Shown in pieces: positions 24,804-32,209 of a DNA stretch of 64,000 nt. The notes beneath the pieces were generated by a model. The model made no database searches. It was not told where the DNA came from and was given only the letters and a program-made list of their open reading frames with translations. The position numbers and the translations under genes are program-made. This DNA comes from Myxococcales bacterium (GTDB lineage: Bacteria; Myxococcota_A; Polyangia; Palsa-1104), in the NCBI GenBank assembly GCA_003170275.1, contig PNAM01000118.1, positions 85,093 through 149,092 on the forward strand, given 5' to 3'. Within the stretch, counting starts at the first letter, position 1. Each line of letters starts with the position of its first letter.

Positions 24804-25744
24804 CAGGGCGTGCGGTGCAGGATCGTGCCTGTGTCGCCCACCGCCCAGACGTCCGCCGGCCCGCTGGCCCACACCGCGTGCAGATCGGCGCCGCCCGATC
24901 GCTCGACGCTCCACGCGCCGCCCCGACGGTGAACGATGATCCCGCCGGCGCCCACCGCCCACACCTCGCCGCCCGCCCCGAACACGCCGAACAGATCCGC
25001 GCTGGTGCCGCTCGGCTCCGAGGCCCACGCGTCCGTTGCGCCGGCGTGCAGCACCACACCGCCCGCGCCGACCACGAAGCTGTCGCCCGGTGTCGCGAAC
25101 ACCGCGAACAGATCCGCGCTCGACCCGCTGACCTCCGCGGTCCAGGCCAACGGCGAGCCGCTGCCGTGCAGGATCACGCCCGCGTCTCCGGCGACCAACA
25201 GATCCGCGGCCGCGCGCGCCGAGACGCCGCGCAGGTGGGTGATGACGCCCGAGTCGTCGACGATCCAGGTGCCGAGGCGATCGAGCAGCGTGCCGCCCGA
25301 GCCGACCACGACCACTTCGCCGGCGTCGAGCCCGATCACGCCGAACAGGGTCGCGTCGAGCATGGTGTTGCCCGACCAGCTCGCGCCGCTGCGCTGAAGG
25401 ACGACGCTCTCGTCTCCCACCGCGAGCGCGGATCCGGCCGAGGCCCACACCGCGCGCAGCTCGAAGCCCGGCGGCGTGGACTCGAGCTGCGGAGCTGCGG
25501 ACGCGCCGAGGCGCACGATGGTCGACGAGGCGCCGGCGGCAAACACGTCGCCCGTGCCGCTGCCGAACACGCCGCGCAGCGCCGCCTGGGTGGGCGCCGG
25601 GAGCGCGTGCCACGTGGGCTGGCCGCCGGCGTCGGGCGCGGCGTCGCGCATGCCGCCGTCGTCGACGAAGGAACCGCTGAGCTGTCCGACGTCGTAGCAG
25701 CCCGCCGCCAAAAGGCACCCGACCGCGAGCGAGCGCGCGCGCAT
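24803..25744 (-). CDS. Lipoprotein with predicted seven-blade beta-propeller
   Basis: This 313-residue lipoprotein (VGCLLAAGC) has an Asp/Gly-rich linker (residues 25-45). After it come seven imperfect repeats of about 38 residues, each with the form L-x-x-V-(F/W)-x-S/G-x-(G/A)-x-x-V-x-A/V-G-x-x-G-x-(I/V)-(L/V). Examples are LRGVFGSGTGDVFAAGA, LFAVFATPGDSFVVGAGG and LHAVWASGPADVWAVGDTG. Seven such units predict a single closed propeller, of the kind used as surface binding modules in myxobacteria. No enzymatic residues are apparent. The start overlaps the upstream TPR gene's stop as TGATG, so the two form an operon. Confidence 0.75.
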   Translation of the reverse strand: MRARSLAVGCLLAAGCYDVGQLSGSFVDDGGMRDAAPDAGGQPTWHALPAPTQAALRGVFGSGTGDVFAAGASSTIVRLGASAAPQLESTPPGFELRAVWASAGSALAVGDESVVLQRSGASWSGNTMLDATLFGVIGLDAGEVVVVGSGGTLLDRLGTWIVDDSGVITHLRGVSARAAADLLVAGDAGVILHGSGSPLAWTAEVSGSSADLFAVFATPGDSFVVGAGGVVLHAGATDAWASEPSGTSADLFGVFGAGGEVWAVGAGGIIVHRRGGAWSVERSGGADLHAVWASGPADVWAVGDTGTILHRTP

Positions 25745-26487
25745 CAGAAGCGCACCCCGAACGCGCCCGCGCGCGCGACGTTGCGCCGCTCGGGCCGTCG
25801 CTGGCGCGTGTCGGCGATCCACAGCACCAGGTCGACGATCAGCGCCGCGCCGGCCAGCCCGTACAACACGCCGCCGGTGGCCTGCGCCACCTGGACGCGC
25901 GTGCGCAGCCCGTCGAGCGACTCGGGCGCGCAGCGTGACTGGCAGGCGTCGCGCCGCGTCTGATACTCGGACCACTCGGAGAGATACACGCCGGTCGCGG
26001 CGCCGGCCAACGCCACCGTCGCGCCGAGAAGCGCGAGCGCCGGCAGGCGCAAGCTGCGCGGGTGCGGCGGCGGTGGCGCGGGCGGCGGCGGCGCCGGTTT
26101 CGCCGCGTCCCGCGCGCGCAGGCGCAGGTCGGCGATCCGCTCGCGGATCTCCGCCGCGTCGGTGACGGTCGGCTTGCCGACCAGAAAACGCTCGTAGGCG
26201 CTGGCCGCCGCTTCCCACCGGCCCAGCCGCTCCAGGCAGCGGCCGAGGTTGAACTCGAACTCCGGCGACGGCGCCGCCGCCTTGGCCGCCTCGAACGAGC
26301 GCAGCGCGGCCTGGTAGTCGCCGCGCTCGTACGCGCGCGCGCCCTCGTCGTACTTCTGCCGCGCCTCGTTGAACGCATCGAAGGTGGTGGGCGGAGGCGC
26401 TTCGGGCGCCGGCGGGGTCTCCGGCTGCGCCCACGCCAGGGGCGCCGTTCCGAGCAGCGCCACGACCCAAACGACAGTCCGCAGCAT
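25744..26487 (-). CDS. Exported TPR protein with two C-terminal membrane segments
   Basis: This 247-residue protein has a signal peptide (MLRTVVWVVALLGTAPLAWA). A Pro-rich stretch precedes about three TPR-like helix pairs (residues 35-125: ARQKYDEGARAYERGDYQAALRSFEAA, FNLGRCLERLGRWEAAASAYERFL). A second Pro-rich linker (PPPPAPPPPHP) leads to two hydrophobic segments (LPALALLGATVALAGAATGVYL and a GLAGAALIVDLVLWI stretch) and a basic tail. The layout (TPR, proline linker, membrane hairpin) recurs in myxobacterial envelope proteins of unknown role. It is the first gene of an operon with the propeller lipoprotein. Confidence 0.7.
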   Translation of the reverse strand: MLRTVVWVVALLGTAPLAWAQPETPPAPEAPPPTTFDAFNEARQKYDEGARAYERGDYQAALRSFEAAKAAAPSPEFEFNLGRCLERLGRWEAAASAYERFLVGKPTVTDAAEIRERIADLRLRARDAAKPAPPPPAPPPPHPRSLRLPALALLGATVALAGAATGVYLSEWSEYQTRRDACQSRCAPESLDGLRTRVQVAQATGGVLYGLAGAALIVDLVLWIADTRQRRPERRNVARAGAFGVRF

Positions 26488-26499
26488 CTCCAAATTATA
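26488..26499 (-). promoter_or_regulatory. Consensus TATAAT leaderless promoter
   Basis: Minus-strand TATAAT (26494-26499), an exact -10 consensus, sits 6 nt before ATG 26487. The intervening TTGGAG is too close to the ATG to be a ribosome site. Confidence 0.6.
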
Positions 26500-26505
26500 T
26501 CCCGA

Positions 26506-26528
26506 AAGCGCCGTTTCAGGGGGCGCTT
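26506..26528. promoter_or_regulatory. Inverted repeat in a divergent promoter region
   Basis: AAGCGCC (26506-26512) and GGCGCTT (26522-26528) are perfect 7-bp arms around 9 nt. They lie just upstream of the TATAAT of the TPR gene and 29 bp before ATG 26557 of the divergent gene. The dyad could be an operator for both genes or a leader hairpin of the rightward gene. Confidence 0.4.
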
Positions 26529-26556
26529 CGACGTGGTACGAGTTCGGGTTCGAGCC

Positions 26557-28827
26557 ATGCTGCCCTGCGCCCTCGCGACCGTCACCAGCGCGTTTTTGCT
26601 CTTCCTGGTGCAGCCGCTGATCGCTCGCGCGATCCTACCCGGCTTCGGTGGAACGCCCGCGGTGTGGACCACCTGCATGCTGTTCTTCCAGACCCTCCTG
26701 GTCGCCGGCTACGGCTACGCGCACGCGCTGGCGCGCCGCTCGACGCGCACGCAGGTGCGGATCCACGCCGCGGTGCTGCTCGGCTCGCTGGCGCTGCTCG
26801 CCCTCTACACGCTGAAGTGGGGCGCGCCGCTGTTGCCCGCGCGCGGGCTGGTCGTCGGGCACGGCTCGCCGACCTGGACCATCCTGCGTGTGCTGGCGAT
26901 CTCGGTCGGCGTTCCGTACGTCGTGCTGTCGACCACCGGCCCGCTCTTGCAGGCCTGGCTGGCGCGGCTGGCCCCGGGCGCGTCGCCCTATCGGCTGTAT
27001 GCGCTGTCGAACGCGGGCTCGCTCGCCGGCCTGCTCGGCTATCCGTTCCTGGTCGAGCCGGCGCTCACCTTGCGCAACCAGGCGCTCGCGTGGAGCGCGC
27101 TCTACGTGCTGTTCGTGGTCGCCGCGCTGGTCACCGGCGCGCGCGCGCGCAAGACCGATCCGCAGCCGCTCGTCCCCGAGGCGACGCTCGCGGAGCCGGC
27201 GGTCGCGGCCCGGCTGCGCGCGCGCGACTACGTCAAGTGGGCGTTCTTCGCGCTGGTCTCCGCGATGCTGCTGCTCGCCACCACCAACCAGCTCTGCCAG
27301 GACATCGCCGCCATCCCGCTGTTGTGGGTGGTGCCGCTGTCGATCTATCTGGTGTCGTTCATCCTGGCGTTCGATCGGCCGCGCTGGTACTCGCGCGCGG
27401 TGTGGATGTCGCTGTACGCGCTGGCGGTGGTGGTAGCCACCCGCATCGTGCCCGGCTGGCGCCTGAGCATCGTGTGGCAGGTCACCGGTTGGGCGCTGCT
27501 GCTGCTCGCCGGGTGCATGGTCAGCCACGGGGAGCTGGCGCGCTCCAAGCCGGCGCCGCGTCACCTGACCGGTTTCTACCTGGCGATCGCCGTCGGTGGC
27601 GCGCTGGGCGGCGTGTTCGTCGCGATCGTCGCGCCGCTCCTGTTTCGCGACTACTTCGAAGTGCACGTGGCGATCGCCGGCTCGGGCGCGATCATCCTGG
27701 GCGTGCTGATCGCCGATCGCGAGAGCCCGCTCCACGTCGGCTCGCCGGCGACCACCTTCGTCTCGATCGCCGCGCTGCTCGGCACGGTGGCGTGGCTGGT
27801 CGGGCGCTGGTGGGTGCCGTTCCGGTTCGTGCAGACCACCTACGTGCTCGGCGCGGTGGCGACCGGGTTGGTGGTGCTGTTCTGCCTGTGGCGCCCGCTC
27901 GGCAAGCGCTTCGCCGCCGACGATCGCATGTGGGCACGCAGCGCGCTGCCGGTCGCGCTATGTGTGCTCGGCTCGCTGCTCTATCAGACGCGCCAGGTCG
28001 CGCTGCGCGATCCGCGCAAGATCACGCGCAGCTTCTTTGGCGTGCTGCGCATCTACGACGAGTTCAAGGACGATCCGCCCAACTACCGGCGCGTGCTCAC
28101 CCACGGCCGCATCGTGCACGGCCTGCAGCTGCTCTCGAGTGAGAGCCGCCGTCAGCCGACCAGCTACTACGAAGAGGACTCGGGCATCGGCCGCGCCATC
28201 CGGCTGAACCCGCGACGCGCCAGCGGGCTGCGCATCGGCGTGTGCGGCCTGGGCACCGGCACGATCGCCGCGTACGGCCAGCGCGCCGACAGCTTGCGCT
28301 TCTACGAGATCGATCCCGACGTGATCGCGCTCTCGCAAGCCGCGCAGCCCGAGTTCACCTACCTGCGCGACACGCCGGCGCACGTCGACGTGGTGCTGGG
28401 CGACGCGCGCGTCTCGCTCGCCGAGGAGCTGCGGCGCGGTGAGCGGCAGCGCTTCGACGTGCTGGCGATCGACGCGTTCTCGGGCGACGCGATCCCCATC
28501 CACCTGCTCACCAAAGAGGCGGTCGCGCTGTACTTCGAGCACCTGGCTAGCGACGGCGTGCTCGCGCTGCACGTCTCGAACCGCCACATCCGGCTGGTGC
28601 CGGTGGTCAAGGCGATCGCGCGCGCGCTGGGGCTTGCGCACCTGGTCGTCGACACCGGCTACGATCAGGTGCCGCGCGCCGCCGAGTGGGAATCCACCTG
28701 GGTGCTGCTGGCGCGCGCGCCCGCGACGCTCGACCCGTTCGGCCCGCCGGTGAACGACGACGACCACTCGGTGGTCCCGCCCTGGACCGACGATTACTCG
28801 AACATCGTCCGCGCGCTGAACTTCTAG
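26557..28827 (+). CDS. Membrane-anchored spermidine-synthase-like protein
   Basis: This 756-residue protein has an N-terminal half (residues 1-500) with about eleven to twelve hydrophobic segments, beginning LATVTSAFLLFLVQPLIARAILPGFGG. The C-terminal 250 residues are a spermidine-synthase-like Rossmann domain: RIGVCGLGTGTIAAYG (nucleotide loop), YEIDPDVIALSQ, VVLGDARVSLAEEL, LAIDAFSGDAIPIHLL and VLALHVSNRHI. This fusion is widespread in bacteria but biochemically poorly defined; it may transfer an aminopropyl or methyl group at the membrane. An in-frame GTG at 26533 would add a basic extension (VRVRVRA). No -10 hexamer supports either start. Confidence 0.85.
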   Translation: MLPCALATVTSAFLLFLVQPLIARAILPGFGGTPAVWTTCMLFFQTLLVAGYGYAHALARRSTRTQVRIHAAVLLGSLALLALYTLKWGAPLLPARGLVVGHGSPTWTILRVLAISVGVPYVVLSTTGPLLQAWLARLAPGASPYRLYALSNAGSLAGLLGYPFLVEPALTLRNQALAWSALYVLFVVAALVTGARARKTDPQPLVPEATLAEPAVAARLRARDYVKWAFFALVSAMLLLATTNQLCQDIAAIPLLWVVPLSIYLVSFILAFDRPRWYSRAVWMSLYALAVVVATRIVPGWRLSIVWQVTGWALLLLAGCMVSHGELARSKPAPRHLTGFYLAIAVGGALGGVFVAIVAPLLFRDYFEVHVAIAGSGAIILGVLIADRESPLHVGSPATTFVSIAALLGTVAWLVGRWWVPFRFVQTTYVLGAVATGLVVLFCLWRPLGKRFAADDRMWARSALPVALCVLGSLLYQTRQVALRDPRKITRSFFGVLRIYDEFKDDPPNYRRVLTHGRIVHGLQLLSSESRRQPTSYYEEDSGIGRAIRLNPRRASGLRIGVCGLGTGTIAAYGQRADSLRFYEIDPDVIALSQAAQPEFTYLRDTPAHVDVVLGDARVSLAEELRRGERQRFDVLAIDAFSGDAIPIHLLTKEAVALYFEHLASDGVLALHVSNRHIRLVPVVKAIARALGLAHLVVDTGYDQVPRAAEWESTWVLLARAPATLDPFGPPVNDDDHSVVPPWTDDYSNIVRALNF

Positions 28828-30209
28828 CGGCCGGGACGGGCGCAGCGGACGCCCGAGGCCGAGTAGGCGAGGTTGGGGACGCCGCCGTCGCGAAACGCGG
28901 CGCGGACGTTGAGCGGGTGCTGGTACCAGGAGCCGCCGTGCAGCACGCGGGTGGGCGGATCGTCGGTCATCACGTCGGCGACCGGATCGGTGCGCACGCC
29001 GTCGCGCTGCCAGTACGCGCCGTCCTGCGGGCTCGACCAGTCGGCGGTCCACTCCGCCAGGTTGCCGCCCAGGTCGAGCAGCTCGCGCCCGCCGACCGCG
29101 ACGCGATCGCGCCGCCCGGTGCCGGGCGCGGTCGGCCCGCCGACCACCTCCGGTTGCCGGCAGCCCGAGCTCTGGAAGCTCAGGTAGCCGACGCCGCCCA
29201 TGCCCCACACCGCGTCGGCGCAGGTCGGCTCGTCGGTGCCCCACGGGTACGCGTTCTCCGCGCCGAAGCCGCTGGCCGCGAACTCGAGCTGGCTGTTCGA
29301 CGGCAGCTGCTTTTCGTGCACCAGACAGTAGACGCCGGCGATGTCCCAGGTGATGCAGTTGACCGCGAGCTTGGCGTGCTGATCGGTGGGATCGTCGGCC
29401 GACGATCCGGTGGTCCAGGTGCACCAGGTCCGGAAATTTTGGAAGTCGGGCACCGGCATCCACGAGAACGGCGTCGGATCGGCGAGGATCCGCAACATCG
29501 CGGGCAACGCGGCGCGGAACTCCGCCACCGTCGCTTCGTGCAGATCGAGGTAGTAGGGCGAGAGCACCACCAGGCGCTCGTCGTCGACGTCGATGCTGGG
29601 CATGAGCCCGGTGATCAGCGGATCGCCGAGCCAGAACGCGCCGCCCGGGACGCACACCTCGTCGTCGCCGGCGCTGTCGCTGCACGGGATCACCTGCGCG
29701 CCGGGCCAGCTGCCCACCTGGGACGGGCCGGGCAGGCCCTCTTCGGGATCGAGCGGATCGGGCTGGCCGAGCGCCAGCCCCACGTCGTCGACGTGCAGCC
29801 GGACGGTCAGCTCGCGGCGGCCGGCGGCATCGAGCGGCGGCAGGCGGACCGTGGTGTCGAGCGTCGAGCGCGGGTGCGGCTCGCCGGCGAGCAGGCGGTC
29901 GCCGCGGAACATGCGCACGCGCACGCTGAGCGTCCCGTCGCCGACCGGCGGGGCCAGCCCGAACGAGACCGCGCCGTCGGTGAACAGCCGCTCGTCGAGG
30001 CCGAAGTCGCGCTGCGCCGCGCTGTCGTAGATGGGCGCCCCGTCGCGCAGCACCTCGACACGCAGGCGATCGAACAGCCAGTGCGGGCGCAGCGGATCGG
30101 CCGGCGCCGCCGGATCGGGCGGGACCGGCGCGTCGGTGTCGACGTGCAGGACGAACTGGCTCGACGGCGCGCAGCCCGCCAGAAGCAGCCCGAGCAACAC
30201 CGCCTTCAT
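28824..30209 (-). CDS. SUMF1/FGE-fold lipoprotein (short member, copy 2)
   Basis: This 461-residue lipoprotein (LLGLLLAGC) is the last gene of a five-gene operon; its ATG overlaps the upstream TGA. It opens with APSSQFVLHVDTDAPVP, nearly the same as the short member of copy 1. The SUMF1 domain (about 180-461) shows DEVCVPGGAFWLGD, HEATVAEFRAAL, LPSNSQLEFAASG, LLDLGGNLAEWTAD, VLHGGSWYQHP and GVRCARPGR. The catalytic Cys pair of FGE is absent; after HGGSW comes YQHPLNVRAA. It carries an insertion relative to copy 1 (PPDPAAPADPLRPH after VPVP). Its stop overlaps the convergent spermidine-synthase-like gene by 4 bp. Confidence 0.85.
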   Translation of the reverse strand: MKAVLLGLLLAGCAPSSQFVLHVDTDAPVPPDPAAPADPLRPHWLFDRLRVEVLRDGAPIYDSAAQRDFGLDERLFTDGAVSFGLAPPVGDGTLSVRVRMFRGDRLLAGEPHPRSTLDTTVRLPPLDAAGRRELTVRLHVDDVGLALGQPDPLDPEEGLPGPSQVGSWPGAQVIPCSDSAGDDEVCVPGGAFWLGDPLITGLMPSIDVDDERLVVLSPYYLDLHEATVAEFRAALPAMLRILADPTPFSWMPVPDFQNFRTWCTWTTGSSADDPTDQHAKLAVNCITWDIAGVYCLVHEKQLPSNSQLEFAASGFGAENAYPWGTDEPTCADAVWGMGGVGYLSFQSSGCRQPEVVGGPTAPGTGRRDRVAVGGRELLDLGGNLAEWTADWSSPQDGAYWQRDGVRTDPVADVMTDDPPTRVLHGGSWYQHPLNVRAAFRDGGVPNLAYSASGVRCARPGR

Positions 30210-32209
30210 GGCCGTCCCCGTCTGGCGCAGCGCAGCCCGATCACGTCGACGCCGTTCGGGTCGCCGCCGGCGGTGGTGGCCACGTGCAGGTTGACGGCGT
30301 GGCCGATGAACGAGCCGCCATGGCTGTTGCGTCCGAGCGACTCCTCTTCGGTGCAGCCGACCTGGCGCAGCGAGTGTTGCCACCAGCAGGGATCGGAGTA
30401 GAGCCGATCGCTGTCGAGCGTCCACTCCGAGACGTTGCCGCCCATCAGCACCAGCCCGCTGGCGGTCACGTCGTTCTGCGCCCAGGGCGCCGCGTCCACC
30501 GGCTCGGGGCGCTCGGCCATCGAGGGACACACGCCGACGATGCCGGTCACCTCGGCGCGCCCGAACACGGTCTGCGTGCAGTCCGCCTCGGTGGTCGGCG
30601 CGTGATCGCCCCACGGAAAGCTCACCTCGTGATCTTGCCCGTCGCCGCCCGCCGCCCACTCCCATTCGGCCGAGCTCAACAGCGACCCGCCGAAAAACTC
30701 GCACAAGGCGCGCGCCGCATACCACGAGATGCAGTTGAGCGGCAGCCGCTCGCGAAACGGCTCCGGGCCGAGCGCGTCCTCGCCGGGCCAGGTGCACGCG
30801 GCGGCGACCGAGCCGTCGACGACGTCGGCGTTCGACATGGGCGTGAAGTCGGGCGACACGAAGCCGTCGATCACCGCCTGGCGATAGCGCGCGACCGTGA
30901 GCTCGTACTTGTCGATCAGCAGCGGCTCGACGATCGCGATCTGCTCGGGGGTGGCGACCAGGTCCTCGAAGCCGACCAGCCGCCGGTCGCCGAGCGTGAC
31001 CACGCCGCCCGGCACGCACACCTCCTCGTCGAACAGGTCGTCGCCGTCGGCGCCCTGGTGGCGCTCGCGCGGCGCGATCGCGCAATCGAGCGGCGCCTCG
31101 GCCGCCCAGGTGCCGCTCGCGCTCGTCCCGCCGCGATCGATCCCGTCGGGCAGGTTCGGCGCGATCACCGGCGCGAGGGCCCCGGCGCTGTCGACGCAGG
31201 TGCGCGCGCCGGCCAGGTCGGCCATCGTGCCCAGGCACTCGCCGCCCAGCGTGATCGCCAGCGTGCGGCGCTCGCCGTGGCGGACCTTCACGTCGACCAG
31301 ACGATCGATCGACAGGTTGGGCTGCGGCTCGAGCGCCGGCGTGATGTCGATGCCCTGCGCATCGCGCAGTCGCGGGTCCTCGTCGAGCGGCAAGGGCGGG
31401 TCCGGGCCGGCGCCACCGTCGGGCGGCGCGGGCGTGCTCCAGTCGGACGCCAGCGACCAGCGCAACGTGAGATCGGCCGGCGAGTGCTGGCTGCCGCCGG
31501 TGAGCAGCCAGTAGGCGCCGGGCTGTAGCGCGATCACCAGCCGCGCGTTGAAGTTCATCGGGGACTGATCGTCGTTGCAGCCGAGCTGCGATCCCTGGGT
31601 TTCGCAGCTGGTGCGCAGCAACAGCGTGCTGTCGCCGGCCAGGTTCAGCCCGCCGCTCGCGTCGGGCACCGAGCGCACCACCTCGAAGCGGTAGCTCCCC
31701 GCCTGCGCGATCTGCACGCGCACGGCCACCGCGCCCGCCTGCGTCAGGTGGATGCAGTCGTTCTGCGGATCCGCCTCGGTGAGCGGCTCGGCGCCGCGCC
31801 GCTGGGTCAGATCGACGCCCGGCGCGAGCAGCGGCGCGTTGGCGCACAGCTCCGTCAGGGACTTCGCCACCGCCGGCGGGTTGAACGGCGGGTGCGGGGC
31901 GACGAAGCGCTCGCCGCGATAGTCGCGCAGGCCGCCCTCGGGATAGGCGCGCAGCCGGAGCCGCACGTCGCGGTCGGTGTGCTCGTCGGTCACCAGGCTG
32001 AAGCTGAGCGGCCAGTCCCGGGCCGACGGCGCGGCCACGTCGCGCGATTCGTACCAGCTGCCGTCCGCCGCGTACAGATCGACGCGCAGCCGCCCGACCA
32101 GCCGCGGCACGCTCACGTCGGTGTCGGCGACCACCAGCACCTCGCCGAACGGCGGGGCCTGGCAGGCGCAGGCGAGACAGGCGAGCAGTGTGAGGCCGCG
32201 GCGGCTCAC
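30206..32209 (-). CDS. SUMF1/FGE-fold lipoprotein (long member, copy 2)
   Basis: This 667-residue lipoprotein (LLACLACAC) starts at GTG 32209, overlapping the stop of the MopE-type gene as GTGA. It is co-linear with the long member of copy 1: FGEVLVVADTDVSVPRLVGRLRVDLY, WYESRDVAAPSARDWPLSFSL, a Cys-rich central region and GECLGTMADLAGA. The SUMF1 domain spans about 393-667 (EEVCVPGGVVTLGD, KYELTVARYRQAV, CISWYAARALCEFFGG, LMGGNVSEWTLD, SHGGSFIGH, GLRCARRG). The FGE cysteines are missing. It differs from copy 1 in a charged insert (RERHQGADGDDLFD) just before the domain. Confidence 0.85.
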   Translation of the reverse strand: MSRRGLTLLACLACACQAPPFGEVLVVADTDVSVPRLVGRLRVDLYAADGSWYESRDVAAPSARDWPLSFSLVTDEHTDRDVRLRLRAYPEGGLRDYRGERFVAPHPPFNPPAVAKSLTELCANAPLLAPGVDLTQRRGAEPLTEADPQNDCIHLTQAGAVAVRVQIAQAGSYRFEVVRSVPDASGGLNLAGDSTLLLRTSCETQGSQLGCNDDQSPMNFNARLVIALQPGAYWLLTGGSQHSPADLTLRWSLASDWSTPAPPDGGAGPDPPLPLDEDPRLRDAQGIDITPALEPQPNLSIDRLVDVKVRHGERRTLAITLGGECLGTMADLAGARTCVDSAGALAPVIAPNLPDGIDRGGTSASGTWAAEAPLDCAIAPRERHQGADGDDLFDEEVCVPGGVVTLGDRRLVGFEDLVATPEQIAIVEPLLIDKYELTVARYRQAVIDGFVSPDFTPMSNADVVDGSVAAACTWPGEDALGPEPFRERLPLNCISWYAARALCEFFGGSLLSSAEWEWAAGGDGQDHEVSFPWGDHAPTTEADCTQTVFGRAEVTGIVGVCPSMAERPEPVDAAPWAQNDVTASGLVLMGGNVSEWTLDSDRLYSDPCWWQHSLRQVGCTEEESLGRNSHGGSFIGHAVNLHVATTAGGDPNGVDVIGLRCARRGRP

